DNA of 64,000 nt from Lachnospiraceae bacterium (lineage in GTDB: Bacteria > Bacillota > Clostridia > Lachnospirales > Lachnospiraceae): assembly GCA_021628825.1 (NCBI GenBank), contig JAJXRY010000001.1, positions 1,426,001-1,490,000 on the forward strand, in the 5' to 3' direction. The notes below the pieces were generated by a model that ran no database searches, was not told the origin of the DNA, and saw nothing but the letters and a program-made list of their open reading frames with translations. Shown here piece by piece: positions 8,588-19,995 of the stretch (position 1 is the first letter of the stretch; each line of letters begins with the position of its first letter). The position numbers and the translations under genes are program-made.

Positions 8588-8650
8588 TTTTTAAGTCCTC
8601 CTTTAAATAATTGAACAATTAGTTTTTCCTTTTTTAATCAGCTACCTTTA

Positions 8651-8679
8651 ATTATATTAAATAGCTGTGCATATTTCAA
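8651..8679 (-). promoter_or_regulatory. tuf promoter
   Basis: On the minus strand TTGAAA (8679-8674), a 17-base spacer and a perfect TATAAT (8656-8651) lie about 65 bases upstream of the tuf start. tuf can therefore be transcribed separately from fusA. Confidence 0.8.
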
Positions 8680-8719
8680 GCATTTTTTTCGTACTCTCAT
8701 GAATTAAAAGCACGTTAAA

Positions 8720-10882
8720 TTATTTTGCCTTTGCAGCAAGTACCTTTTCCTGAACACTCTTCGGAACCGGCTCGTACTTTTCGAAGAACATGGAGTAGTT
8801 ACCACGTCCCTGTGTGGAAGAACGAAGTTCTGTAGAGTAACCGAACATTTCAGCAAGCGGAACAAGTGCTCTGACAATCTTACCACCGCCAATATCATCC
8901 ATGGACTGGATCTGACCACGCTTGGAATTTAGGGATCCGATTACATCACCCATGTATTCTTCCGGCATGGTAACCTCAACCTTCATGATCGGCTCAAGAA
9001 GTACCGGGGCTGCCTTCTGCATAGCATCCTTGAATGCCATGGAACCTGCAATGTGGAATGCCATTTCAGAGGAGTCGACTTCATGATAGGATCCATCATA
9101 TACAGTCGCATGAACACCCAGTACCGGGAATCCTCCAAGAATACCGGCCTGAGCTGCTTCCTGGATACCTTCACCGACTGCAGGGATGTATTCCTTCGGA
9201 ATTGCACCACCGACTACGGTAGATTCAAATAACAGTGTAGGCGGATCATTGATCAGGATGTTGGCCTTAGGATCAAATTCAAACTTCTCACAGTTTGCTT
9301 CCATAGGCTCGAACTTAACTTTACAGTGACCATACTGTCCACGACCACCGGACTGCTTAGCGTACTTGGAATCAACATCAACAGCCTTGGTAAATGCTTC
9401 CTTGTAAGCAACCTGAGGCGCACCAACGTTTGCTTCTACCTTAAATTCACGAAGAAGTCTGTCTACGATGATCTCCAGGTGAAGCTCACCCATACCGGCG
9501 ATAATGGTCTGGCCTGTTTCCTGATCTGTATGAGCACGGAAAGTAGGATCTTCTTCTGCAAGCTTTGCTAAAGCTTCACCCATCTTACCCTGGCCTGCCT
9601 TTGTCTTAGGCTCGATTGCAAGCTCGATAACCGGTTCAGGGAATTCCATGGACTCCAGAATTACCGGATGCTGTTCATCACAAATGGTATCACCGGTACC
9701 AGTAAACTTGAATCCAACTGCTGCTGCGATATCACCGGAGTAAACTTTTTCAAGCTCTGCTCTCTTGTTTGCATGCATCTGAAGAATACGTCCAACACGT
9801 TCCTTCTTATCCTTTGTAGCATTCAGTACATAGGAACCAGAGTTCATTGTACCAGAATATACTCTGAAGAATGCAAGCTTACCAACGAACGGGTCAGCCA
9901 TGATCTTAAATGCAAGCGCTGCGAAAGGCTCTTCATCAGAAGAATGTCTTACAACCTCATTGCCTTCCAGGTCGGTACCCTTAATCGGAGGGATATCGGT
10001 AGGAGCCGGCATGTACTCAACAACAGCATCCAGAAGCTTCTGAACACCCTTGTTACGATATGCAGAACCACAGCATACCGGAACAGCGGTACATTCGCAG
10101 GTTGCCTTTCTTAAAACTTTCTTCATTTCTTCTACAGAAGGTTCTTCCCCTTCCAGATACATCATCATTAAATCATCATCTAATTCACAGATCTTCTCAA
10201 TCAGTTCAGCACGATACGTTTCCGCATCATCTTTCATATCTCCGAGATCATCTGTAACAGTGATGTTATCACCCTTATCATCATTATAGATGTAAGCCTT
10301 CATTTCAAACAGATCGATGATTCCCTTGAATTCGTCTTCCTTACCAATCGGTAACTGAAGAATGATGGCATTCTTACCTAAACGGGTTCTGATCTGCTCT
10401 ACTGCACCATAGAAGTTCGCACCAAGGATGTCCATCTTGTTGATGAAAGCCATACGAGGTACATTGTAGGTGTCAGCCTGACGCCATACGTTTTCTGACT
10501 GAGGCTCAACACCACCCTTTGCACAGAATACACCGACTGCACCATCAAGTACACGTAAGGAACGTTCTACTTCTACAGTGAAGTCAACGTGTCCCGGAGT
10601 ATCAATGATGTTGATACGATGCTCTAATGCACCGGGCATGGGCTTGGTTTCTTTTTCGAGAGTCCAGTGACATGTGGTAGCTGCAGATGTAATTGTGATA
10701 CCTCTTTCCTGCTCCTGTTCCATCCAGTCCATGGTAGCAGTACCTTCGTGAGTATCACCGATCTTGTAGTTAACACCAGTGTAATAAAGAATACGCTCTG
10801 TAAGTGTTGTCTTACCGGCATCGATATGAGCCATAATTCCGATATTTCTGGTTCTCTCTAATGGATATTCTCTTCCAGCCAA
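8720..10882 (-). CDS. fusA: Elongation factor G
   Basis: EF-G (720 aa) drives translocation on the ribosome with GTP. AHIDAGKTTL, ERGITITSA, DTPGHVDF and NKMD give the GTPase domain. Domains II-V follow, including GRGQYGH and VVGGAIPKEYIPAV in domain IV and the C-terminal MFGYSTELRSSTQGRGNYSM. The frame is intact, unlike many neighbours. It lies 55 bases after rpsG in the str cluster, with GGAGG before the ATG. Confidence 0.98.
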   Translation of the reverse strand: MAGREYPLERTRNIGIMAHIDAGKTTLTERILYYTGVNYKIGDTHEGTATMDWMEQEQERGITITSAATTCHWTLEKETKPMPGALEHRINIIDTPGHVDFTVEVERSLRVLDGAVGVFCAKGGVEPQSENVWRQADTYNVPRMAFINKMDILGANFYGAVEQIRTRLGKNAIILQLPIGKEDEFKGIIDLFEMKAYIYNDDKGDNITVTDDLGDMKDDAETYRAELIEKICELDDDLMMMYLEGEEPSVEEMKKVLRKATCECTAVPVCCGSAYRNKGVQKLLDAVVEYMPAPTDIPPIKGTDLEGNEVVRHSSDEEPFAALAFKIMADPFVGKLAFFRVYSGTMNSGSYVLNATKDKKERVGRILQMHANKRAELEKVYSGDIAAAVGFKFTGTGDTICDEQHPVILESMEFPEPVIELAIEPKTKAGQGKMGEALAKLAEEDPTFRAHTDQETGQTIIAGMGELHLEIIVDRLLREFKVEANVGAPQVAYKEAFTKAVDVDSKYAKQSGGRGQYGHCKVKFEPMEANCEKFEFDPKANILINDPPTLLFESTVVGGAIPKEYIPAVGEGIQEAAQAGILGGFPVLGVHATVYDGSYHEVDSSEMAFHIAGSMAFKDAMQKAAPVLLEPIMKVEVTMPEEYMGDVIGSLNSKRGQIQSMDDIGGGKIVRALVPLAEMFGYSTELRSSTQGRGNYSMFFEKYEPVPKSVQEKVLAAKAK

Positions 10883-10937
10883 GTTTTTCCTCCTTATATT
10901 AGTCTAGGCACAAGCAAGACCTTCTCCACAGATCCGA

Positions 10938-11409
10938 TTAGAATCTGTAATGAGCGAATGCCTTGTTTGCCTCTGCCATTTTGTGCATATCTTCTTTTCT
11001 CTTTACTGCTGCTCCGGTATTGTTTGCAGCATCCAGAATTTCGTTAGCCAGTCTGTCCTTCATGGTCTTTTCGCCTCTCTTACGAGAAAACATGGTTAAC
11101 CAACGAAGTCCCTAATGCCTGACGTCTTTCAGGTCTTACTTCCATCGGTACCTGATAGGTAGCACCACCGATACGTCTTGCCTTTACTTCAAGAACAGGC
11201 ATGATGTTGTTCATGGCCTCTTCGAATACTTCAAGAGCCGGCTTACCTGATTTTTCTTCAACGGTTTCAAAAGCACCATATACAATCTTCTGTGCTACAC
11301 CCTTCTTACCGTCTAACATAATGTTATTGATAAGCTTGGTAACCACTTTGTTATTGTATAAAGGATCTGCTAATACGTCTCTTTTCTGAATATGTCCTTT
11401 ACGTGGCAC
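10938..11409 (-). CDS. rpsG: 30S ribosomal protein S7, frameshifted near the C-terminus in this sequence
   Basis: S7 (156 aa when corrected) nucleates assembly of the 30S head. The start is GTG at 11409 (MPRKGHIQKRDVLADP) behind AAGGAGGG. The conserved core GGATYQVPMEVRPERRQAL is intact. An extra C at 11110-11112 then shifts the frame to a false end (GTSLVNHVFS, 11080). Removing it gives LGLRWLTMFSRKRGEKTM and the normal end HKMAEANKAFAHYRF at 10938. S7 is essential and single copy here, so this is strong evidence of a sequence error. Confidence 0.95.
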
Positions 11410-11589
11410 GGTTCTTCCCTCCTTATTAAAATGAAATAATAAATCATCGGTACTCACAGTGTGTCGTTCTAATTTCACAATTGTGTACGTGCGGGTAGTC
11501 CTCATTACAATGAACTGACGAGCAATTCTATATTGTAACAGAATTCCAACACTAAATTAGTTCTGTTTGTGGGTCCAATTTGTTCCAAA

Positions 11590-12009
11590 TTACTTGCCTG
11601 CTTTCGGTCTCTTAGCACCATACTTGGAACGGGCCTGCTTTCTGTTAGCGACTCCCGCAGTATCAAGGGTACCACTGATGATATGGTATCTTGTACCAGG
11701 TAAGTCCTTTACTCTACCGCCTCTGATCAGAACAACGCTGTGCTCCTGAAGGTTGTGTCCTTCACCGGGAATGTAGCTTGTTACTTCAATTCCGTTAGAA
11801 AGACGAACTCTGGCGATCTTACGAAGAGCGGAGTTCGGCTTCTTCGGTGTTGCTGTCTTAACAGCTGTACATACACCACGCTTCTGAGGAGCGGAAGTAT
11901 CTGTAGCCTTCTTGTGAAGAGAGTTCCATCCCTTCTGCAATGCAGGTGCAGTTGACTTCTTTACGGATGTCTGACGACCTTTTCTGACTAACTGGTTAAA
12001 TGTTGGCAT
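11590..12009 (-). CDS. rpsL: 30S ribosomal protein S12
   Basis: S12 (139 aa) lines the decoding centre. It starts MPTFNQLVRKGR and contains the conserved loops KPNSALRKIARVRL and GEGHNLQEHSVVLIRGGRVKDLPG. The Lys positions of both loops, where streptomycin resistance arises, are wild type. It is the first gene of the str cluster, behind its own promoter at 12110-12138. Confidence 0.98.
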   Translation of the reverse strand: MPTFNQLVRKGRQTSVKKSTAPALQKGWNSLHKKATDTSAPQKRGVCTAVKTATPKKPNSALRKIARVRLSNGIEVTSYIPGEGHNLQEHSVVLIRGGRVKDLPGTRYHIISGTLDTAGVANRKQARSKYGAKRPKAGK

Positions 12010-12109
12010 TCTGTTTCACCTCCTGTATATAAAATATGTTATATTATATGGCAGTTTCCGGATAAGCTATACAAATCTGCATACTATACCTGGAAATGCA
12101 CACTAAACT

Positions 12110-12138
12110 AGTATAAACAATGGATTTTCCCTTGTCAA
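12110..12138 (-). promoter_or_regulatory. str operon promoter
   Basis: TTGACA (12138-12133), 17 bases, TATACT (12115-12110) on the minus strand, about 100 bases before the rpsL start. This is a near-consensus sigma-A promoter in the rpoC-rpsL gap. Confidence 0.85.
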
Positions 12139-12239
12139 TATCTTCCTTTCAAAAAGATTGACAAAAAAGAAGCCATTCCCTCATTTGTTTCCAAATCTTT
12201 CAGGTAATGACTTCCTTATGCTTTACAAAACGGTGTTTC

Positions 12240-15200
12240 TTATTCTTCTACAGAAACAGTTTCTTCCGCAGCTTCTGCCTCAGCATCTTCTGCACCTTCA
12301 TCGATATCGTCAATGATTTCCTCTGTTTCTTCTACCTGAATCTCTTCGGGATCTTCTGCAGGAGCTTCTTCCTTTTTAAAGTCCGTGTTGAGATAGGTGT
12401 TGCGGTAACGCTTCATACCGGTACCGGCCGGAATCAGCTTACCAATGATAACGTTCTCTTTCAGACCGATCAGCGGATCTACCTTACCCTTGATGGCTGC
12501 TTCTGTCAGAACCTTCGTTGTTTCCTGGAAGGATGCAGCAGACAGGAAGGAGTTTGTTGCAAGTGCTGCCTTGGTAATACCCAGCATTACCTGCTTGCCT
12601 TCTGCAGGCTCTTTACCTTCAGCAATCAGCTTCTCGTTCATATCTTCATAATCAAGTACATCAACGAGTGTTCCCGGAAGGAATTCGGTATCGCCGTTAT
12701 TCTCGATACGAACCTTCTTTAACATCTGACGGACGATAACTTCGATATGCTTATCGGAAATATCAACACCCTGCAGACGGTAAACTCTCTGTACTTCACG
12801 GATCATGTAATCCTGTACGGCACGGATGCCCTTGATCTTCAGAAGGTCATGAGGATTTACACTACCTTCGGTAAGTTCATCACCGGCTTCCAGTACAGAA
12901 CCGTCTGTGATCTTGATACGGGATCCGTAAGGAATCAGGTAAGTCTTGGACTCTCCGTTTTCCGGATCGGTAATGACGATTTCACGCTTCTTCTTGGTAT
13001 CCTTAATGGATGCCACGCCGCCAAATTCTGCAATAATTGCAAGTCCCTTCGGCTTACGAGCCTCAAAAAGCTCCTCGACACGCGGAAGACCCTGTGTGAT
13101 ATCGTCCACCGATGCAACACCACCGGTATGGAAGGTACGCATGGTAAGCTGTGTACCGGGTTCACCGATAGACTGTGCTGCAATAATACCAACTGCTTCA
13201 CCGACCTGAACCGGTTCACCGGTTGCCATGTTGGCACCGTAACATTTTGCACAGATACCATTGTGGGAACGACAGGTAAGAATCGTACGGATCTTAACCT
13301 TCTCAATGGGATCTCCTAATTCATCCACGCCTACGGATAAGATCTTGGAAGCACGGCTCGGTGTAATCATATGATTACGCTTTACAATGATGTTTCCGTC
13401 CTTATCCTTAATATCTTCACAGGTAAATCTTCCTGTAATTCTGTCCTTTAATCCTTCGATGGTTTCCTTACCATCCATGAAAGCCTTAACTTCCATTCCC
13501 GGAATCTTATCGGAGCCTTCCATACAGTCGGTCTCACGGATAATTAATTCCTGTGATACATCAACCATACGTCTTGTCAGGTAACCGGAGTCTGCGGTAC
13601 GAAGTGCGGTATCGGACAATCCCTTACGTGCACCATGTGCGGACATGAAGTATTCCAGTACGTCCAGACCTTCACGGAAGTTTGACTTGATCGGGAGTTC
13701 GATGGTTCTACCGGTTGTATCGGCCATCAATCCACGCATACCTGCCAGCTGCTTGATCTGCTGATTGGAACCACGGGCTCCGGAGTCAGCCATCATGAAG
13801 ATGTTGTTGTACTTATCAAGACCCTTTAACAGTACCTCGGTCAGTTCCTTATCGGTTTCGTTCCAGGTCTCTACAACGGCACGATAACGCTCTTCTTCGG
13901 TGATCAGACCACGCCGGAAGTTCTGTGCGATCTTATCAACGGTTGCCTGTGCGGCATCCAGCATTTCCTGCTTCTGCGCAGGTACGGTCATATCGGAAAT
14001 GGATACGGTCATTGCTGCTCTGGTGGAATACTTGTAACCGGTAGACTTAATCAGGTCAAGTACTTCTGCAGTAACGGATGCTCCATGTGTATTAATTACT
14101 TTTTCAAGGATCTGCTTTAACTGCTTCTTTCCTACATGGAAATCGATTTCGGGAAGCAGGAAGTTCTCCGGCTTCGTACGGTCTACATAGCCAAGATCCT
14201 GAGGAAGGATTTCATTAAAGAGGAATCTTCCCAATGTGGATTCTACGATTCCTGTAACTTCTTCACCCTCTGCGTTCTTCTTGGTAATACGGACCTTGAT
14301 TCTGGAATGTAAGGTGCAGGCACCATTTTCATAAGCAAGGATTGCTTCGTTCACGCTCTTGAAGAACTTGCCTTCACCTACTGCACCGGGACGCTCCTGG
14401 GTCAGATAGTAAATACCAAGTACCATATCCTGGGAAGGAACGGCAACCGGACCACCATCGGAAGGCTTTAACAGGTTATTCGGAGAGAGCAGAAGGAAAC
14501 GGCACTCTGCCTGTGCTTCTACGCTTAACGGAAGATGCACTGCCATCTGGTCTCCATCGAAGTCGGCATTGAATGCGGTACAAACAAGCGGATGAAGCTT
14601 GATGGCCTTACCTTCTACAAGGATCGGTTCAAATGCCTGAATACCAAGTCTGTGAAGAGTAGGAGCACGGTTTAACATAACCGGATGCTCTTTAATGACA
14701 TCCTCGAGCACATCCCATACCTGGGTGTCGAGTCTTTCTACTAACTTCTTTGCTGCCTTAATATTCTGTGAAGTACCTCTTGATACGAGCTCTTTCATAA
14801 CAAAAGGCTTGAATAATTCAATCGCCATCTCTTTCGGAAGACCACACTGATAAATCTTCAGCTCCGGTCCAACGACGATAACGGAACGTCCGGAATAGTC
14901 CACACGCTTACCTAACAGGTTCTGACGGAAACGTCCGGATTTACCCTTTAACATATCGGAAAGAGACTTTAATGCACGGTTACCGGGTCCGGTTACCGGT
15001 CTTCCTCTTCTGCCGTTGTCAATCAGAGCGTCAACTGCCTCCTGAAGCATTCGCTTCTCGTTGCGCATGATTATGTCAGGCGCGCCGAGCTCGAGAAGTC
15101 TCTTCAGACGGTTGTTACGGTTGATAATTCTGCGGTACAGATCATTCAGATCCGATGTTGCAAAACGTCCGCCGTCCAGCTGAACCATCGGACGAAGATC

Positions 15201-15930
15201 CGGAGGAATTACCGGAATTGCATCCATAATCATCCAGGAAGGTTCATTTCCGGATTCACGGAATGCTTCAACGACCTCTAAACGCTTAATAATTCTGGCA
15301 CGCTTCTGACCGGTAGAATCCTTTAATCCTGCCTTTAACTCTTCTGCGTCCTTTTTCAAGATCAATGGCTTCGAGAAGCTCTTTGATCGCTTCTGCGCCC
15401 ATGCCTACACGGAACTTGTTGCCCCAGGTCTCTCTTGCATCCTGATATTCCTTCTCAGACAGAACCTGCTTGTATTCCAGATCGGTTTCGCCTGCATCCA
15501 GTACAATATAGGAAGCAAAATATAATACCTTTTCCAGTACTCTGGGTGATAAATCCAGAATCAATCCCATACGGCTCGGAATTCCCTTAAAATACCAGAT
15601 ATGGGAAACCGGCGCTGCCAGTTCGATGTGTCCCATACGCTCTCTACGTACGCTGGATTTCGTAACCTCAACGCCGCATCGATCGCAGACAACACCTTTA
15701 TATCTGATTTTCTTATATTTACCACAATGACATTCCCAGTCTTTGGTTGGTCCAAAGATTCTTTCACAGAACAAACCGTCTTTTTCAGGCTTTAAGGTTC
15801 TGTAATTGATTGTCTCAGGCTTTGTTACCTCGCCTCTGGACCATTCCCTGATTTTCTCAGGAGATGCTAAACCAATTCTGATGGCATCAAATGTCATCGG
15901 CTGATACACTTCTTGCTTTGTTTCTGACAT
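12240..15930 (-). CDS. rpoC: RNA polymerase beta' subunit, frameshifted in this sequence
   Basis: Beta' (about 1,230 aa reconstructed) holds the catalytic Mg. The first part has the N-terminal zinc site (CHCGKYKKI...VVCDRCGVE) and ends in EAIDLEKG. The second part has the catalytic NADFDGDQM, GARKGLSDTALRTADSGYLTRR and the second zinc site (CRSH...CAKCYG). The break is at five T, 15352-15356: removing one A from the coding strand joins EAIDLEK to DAEELKAGLKDSTGQKR perfectly. The C-terminal tail is acidic. The gene follows rpoB by 20 bases. Loss of this gene would be lethal, so the break is almost surely an error in the sequence. Confidence 0.97.
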
Positions 15931-15950
15931 TTTGGGTACTCCTTCCGGTT

Positions 15951-18900
15951 TTATTCATCATATGAGTCTGAATCAATGTCCAATGTGAAATCGTCATCGA
16001 AATCTCCATCTGCATCTTCATCCTCATCCGCACTTACAAGCTCACCGCTGTCTGCATCAAATTCCTGTTTCTGATAACCCATGTCGGAAAGAGAATTCTG
16101 ATCGTAATCATAACCTCTGTTCTCGCCTTCCATCTCTGCACGGTAATCGGTGTCACCGTAGTCAATGGTCTCGGAAATCTCAACCTCGGTGTTATCCTCA
16201 CGGAGAACCTTAACATCAAGACCAAGAGACTGTAATTCCTTAAGTAATACCTTAAAGGATTCCGGAATACCGGGTTCAGGAATATTGTCGCCCTTGATGA
16301 TGGCTTCGTATGTCTTCACACGGCCAACCACATCATCAGACTTCACTGTCAGGATCTCCTGCAGCGTGTAGGATGCACCGTACGCCTCAAGAGCCCAAAC
16401 CTCCATCTCTCCGAAACGCTGTCCGCCGAACTGTGCCTTACCGCCCAGAGGCTGCTGTGTTACCAATGAGTAAGGACCGGTTGAACGTGCGTGAATCTTA
16501 TCATCTACCAGATGATGCAGCTTTAAGTAATGCATGTGACCAATGGTAACCGGGCTGTCGAAGTACTCGCCGGTACGTCCGTCACGAAGTCTTACCTTAC
16601 CATCCCTGGAAATCGGAACACCCTTCCACAGTTCTCTGTGGTCACGGTTCTTGGATAAATATTCCATAACTTCAGGAAGAAGTTCTTCTTTGTGTTTCTT
16701 TTCGAATTCTTCCCAGCTTAAATTTACATAATCGTTTGCCAGATCGAGCGTATCCATAATGTCTACTTCGTTCGCGCCATCGAATACCGGTGTTGCAACG
16801 TTAAAGCCAAGAGCCTTTGCTGCAAGGGAAAGGTGAATCTCCAATACCTGCCCGATATTCATACGGGAAGGTACGCCCAGAGGATTTAATACAATATCAA
16901 GAGGACGGCCGTTAGGAAGATAAGGCATATCCTCTACCGGGAGCACACGGGAAACAACACCCTTGTTACCATGACGTCCGGCCATCTTATCACCAACGGA
17001 AATCTTTCTCTTCTGTGCAATGTAAATACGGACTGCCTGATTTACACCCGGAGACAGCTCATCGCCGTTCTCTCTGGTAAATACCTTTGCATCTACAACA
17101 ATACCATATTCGCCGTGAGGAACCTTTAAGGAAGTATCACGTACTTCTCTTGCCTTCTCACCGAAGATGGCACGGAGCAGTCTTTCTTCTGCGGTAAGCT
17201 CTGTCTCTCCCTTGGGAGTTACCTTACCAACCAGGATATCACCGGCGCGAACCTCTGCACCGATACGGATGATACCACGATCATCCAGATCCTTTAACGC
17301 ATCATCACCGACACCCGGAACATCTCTTGTGATTTCTTCGGGTCCCAACTTGGTGTCACGTGCTTCTGCTTCATATTCTTCAATGTGTACGGATGTATAA
17401 ACATCATCCTGTACCAGACGTTCACTTAATAATACTGCATCCTCGTAGTTATAACCTTCCCAGGTCATGAATCCGATCAGCGGATTCTTACCAAGTGCAA
17501 GCTCACCTTCGGAGGTGGAAGGACCATCTGCAATTACCTGTCCTGCTTCTACATGCTCACCCTTTACGACGATCGGTCTCTGGTTATAACAGTTACTCTG
17601 GTTGCTTCGGGCAAACTTGGTCAGGTGGAATTCCACCTTTTCGCCATCGTCGCAGGTCATCTTGATCAGGTTGGAAGCCACATGCGTAATCTCACCGGAC
17701 TTCTTTGCTACCACACAGACACCGGAGTCAACCGCTGCCTTCGGTTCCATACCGGTACCTACAACAGGCGCTTCGGTTGTCAGAAGCGGCACCGCCTGAC
17801 GCTGCATGTTGGATCCCATCAGCGCACGGTTTGCATCGTCGTTTTCAAGGAATGGAATCAACGCTGTTGCCACAGAGAACACCATTCTCGGGGACACATC
17901 CATGTAGTCAAACATTGCCTTAGGATATTCGGAGGTCTCATCTCTGTAACGTCCGGATACGGAGTTACGCACGAAATGTCCTTCTTCATCCAGAGCCTCG
18001 TTCGCCTGTGCTACATGGTAGTTATCCTCTTCATCTGCGGTCATGTAAACAACTTCGTCGGTTACACGCGGGTTCGCCGGATCGGACTTATCAATCTTAC
18101 GATAAGGAGCCTCAACGAAACCATATTCATTAATTCTTGCATAGGATGCAAGAGAATTAATCAGACCAATGTTCGGACCTTCAGGGGTCTCAATCGGACA
18201 CATTCTTCCGTAATGGGAGTAATGGACATCCCGGACCTCGAATCCGGCACGATCTCTGGAAAGACCACCGGGACCCAATGCGGAAAGACGTCTCTTATGT
18301 GTCAGCTCGCCCAGAGGGTTGTTCTGATCCATAAACTGGGACAGCTGGGAGGAACCGAAGAATTCCTTCACGGCAGCCTGTACCGGTTTGATGTTGATGA
18401 GTGCCTGAGGAGAAATTTCCTCTGCATCATGGGTTGTCATTCTTTCACGAACAACTCTCTCCAGTCTGGAAAGACCGATTCTGTACTGGTTCTGTAACAG
18501 TTCACCAACCGCACGGATACGTCTGTTTCCTAAGTGGTCGATATCATCGTCATTACCGATACCGTATTCCAGATGGATGTTATAGTTAATGGATGCTAAA
18601 ATATCATCCTTGGTAATATGCTTCGGAACAAGCTCATGTACATTCTTCTTAAGAGCTTCGCCAAGGGCTTCTGCATCATCTCCGTATTCTTCGATGATCT
18701 GCTTTAATACCGGATAATATACAAGCTCTGTAATGCCAAAATCCTTGGGATTGCAGTCCACGTAAGTGGTAAGGTCTACCATCATGCTGGAAAGCACCTT
18801 CACATTACGTTCCTCTGTCTGAATAAAGACATAAGGAATTGCTGCATTCTGAATCTGATCTGCAAGTTCAGCAGTTACCTTGGTTCCAGCTTCTGCAAGA

Positions 18901-19817
18901 ACTTCACCAGTCTGTACATCCACAACATCTTCTGCCAGAATGTGATTCCGGATTCTGTTGCGTAATGCCAGCTTCTTATTAAATTTATATCTACCGACTT
19001 TCGCTAAATCATATCTTCTGGGGTCAAAGAACATCGCGTTGATCAGACTCTCTGCACTTTCAACGCTTAAAGGTTCACCGGGACGGATTTTCTTGTACAG
19101 CTCTAAAAGGCCGTCCTGATAATTCGTTGCAACGTCCTTTCCAAAGCTTGCTTCAATTTTGGGTTCGTCACCAAACAGCTCTCTGATCTCATCGTTGGTA
19201 CCAATACCAAGAGCACGGATCAGAACCGTAATCGGAACCTTTCTGGTTCTGTCAACACGAACATAGAAAATATCGTTCGAGTCTGTTTCATACTCTAACC
19301 ATGCACCACGGTTAGGGATTACGGTAGCAGAAAACAGTCTCTTACCGATCTTATCATGATCAATTGCATAATAAATACCGGGAGAACGAACTAACTGGCT
19401 GACAATAACACGTTCTGCACCGTTAATTACGAATGTACCGGTCTCTGTCATGATCGGAAGGTCACCCATGAAGATTTCATGTTCACTGATCTCTTCCTTT
19501 TCTTTATTATAAAGACGTACCTTAACCTTCAGGGGAGCTGCATATGTTGCGTCTCTTTCCCTGCACTTTTCAATAGAATATTTCACATCGTCTTCGCAAA
19601 GTTCGAAATCTACGAATTCCAGACTTAAGGAACCGCTGTAATCAGCGATTGGAGAGATATCATCAAATACCTCTTTCAAGCCTTCTTCCAGGAACCACTT
19701 GTAAGAATCCTTCTGAACCTCGATCAGGTTTGGCATTTCCAGAACCTCTTTCTGTCGTGAATAACTCATACGAATATTCTTGCCTGCGGTAATGGGACGT
19801 ATTCTGTTCTTTTCCAT
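15951..19817 (-). CDS. rpoB: RNA polymerase beta subunit
   Basis: Beta (1,288 aa) forms the other half of the polymerase active centre. The rifampicin region reads SQLSQFMDQNNPLGELTHKRRLSALGPGG, all sensitive-type residues. DEDDIDHLGNRR-like NDDDIDHLGNRRIRAVGEL, GDKMAGRHGNKGVVS and the C-terminal GGKAQFGGQRFGEMEVWALEAYGA are present. A long acidic tail ends the protein. The frame is intact. It has its own promoter after the rplL terminator. Confidence 0.98.
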   Translation of the reverse strand: MEKNRIRPITAGKNIRMSYSRQKEVLEMPNLIEVQKDSYKWFLEEGLKEVFDDISPIADYSGSLSLEFVDFELCEDDVKYSIEKCRERDATYAAPLKVKVRLYNKEKEEISEHEIFMGDLPIMTETGTFVINGAERVIVSQLVRSPGIYYAIDHDKIGKRLFSATVIPNRGAWLEYETDSNDIFYVRVDRTRKVPITVLIRALGIGTNDEIRELFGDEPKIEASFGKDVATNYQDGLLELYKKIRPGEPLSVESAESLINAMFFDPRRYDLAKVGRYKFNKKLALRNRIRNHILAEDVVDVQTGEVLAEAGTKVTAELADQIQNAAIPYVFIQTEERNVKVLSSMMVDLTTYVDCNPKDFGITELVYYPVLKQIIEEYGDDAEALGEALKKNVHELVPKHITKDDILASINYNIHLEYGIGNDDDIDHLGNRRIRAVGELLQNQYRIGLSRLERVVRERMTTHDAEEISPQALINIKPVQAAVKEFFGSSQLSQFMDQNNPLGELTHKRRLSALGPGGLSRDRAGFEVRDVHYSHYGRMCPIETPEGPNIGLINSLASYARINEYGFVEAPYRKIDKSDPANPRVTDEVVYMTADEEDNYHVAQANEALDEEGHFVRNSVSGRYRDETSEYPKAMFDYMDVSPRMVFSVATALIPFLENDDANRALMGSNMQRQAVPLLTTEAPVVGTGMEPKAAVDSGVCVVAKKSGEITHVASNLIKMTCDDGEKVEFHLTKFARSNQSNCYNQRPIVVKGEHVEAGQVIADGPSTSEGELALGKNPLIGFMTWEGYNYEDAVLLSERLVQDDVYTSVHIEEYEAEARDTKLGPEEITRDVPGVGDDALKDLDDRGIIRIGAEVRAGDILVGKVTPKGETELTAEERLLRAIFGEKAREVRDTSLKVPHGEYGIVVDAKVFTRENGDELSPGVNQAVRIYIAQKRKISVGDKMAGRHGNKGVVSRVLPVEDMPYLPNGRPLDIVLNPLGVPSRMNIGQVLEIHLSLAAKALGFNVATPVFDGANEVDIMDTLDLANDYVNLSWEEFEKKHKEELLPEVMEYLSKNRDHRELWKGVPISRDGKVRLRDGRTGEYFDSPVTIGHMHYLKLHHLVDDKIHARSTGPYSLVTQQPLGGKAQFGGQRFGEMEVWALEAYGASYTLQEILTVKSDDVVGRVKTYEAIIKGDNIPEPGIPESFKVLLKELQSLGLDVKVLREDNTEVEISETIDYGDTDYRAEMEGENRGYDYDQNSLSDMGYQKQEFDADSGELVSADEDEDADGDFDDDFTLDIDSDSYDE

Positions 19818-19887
19818 CGACTATTCACCCCGTTCTTTATGATTTAGTGTCGTAAAAAGCCTACCACACCACAATAGTGCACTATCC

Positions 19888-19916
19888 ATATTACCACAAG
19901 AAAATTTGATCGTCAA
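19888..19916 (-). promoter_or_regulatory. rpoBC promoter
   Basis: TTGACG (19916-19911), 17 bases, TAATAT (19893-19888) on the minus strand, between the rplL terminator and rpoB. It allows rpoBC expression independent of the L10 leader. Confidence 0.75.
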
Positions 19917-19928
19917 GAACAAATAAAT

Positions 19929-19961
19929 AAAAAAGATTCCCGGACGAAATATCCGGGAACC
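19929..19961 (-). terminator. Terminator/attenuator after rplL
   Basis: GGTTCCCGGA and TCCGGGAATC form a stem on the minus strand followed by six T. In many Firmicutes such a hairpin lets only part of the rplJL transcript read into rpoB. Confidence 0.75.
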
Positions 19962-19995
19962 TCTCTATTCTTTTGATCAGAATTCGTGGCGAAAA

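Noticed and set aside
15340..15365. Programmed frameshift in rpoC
   Set aside because: No slippery heptamer plus stem structure is visible. The break is one extra A in a short run, as at many other sites in the window, so an error is simpler.
17553..18497. A long plus-strand open frame (314 codons) antisense to rpoB
   Set aside because: It is a shadow of the well-conserved rpoB frame, has no ribosome-binding site and no protein-like composition.
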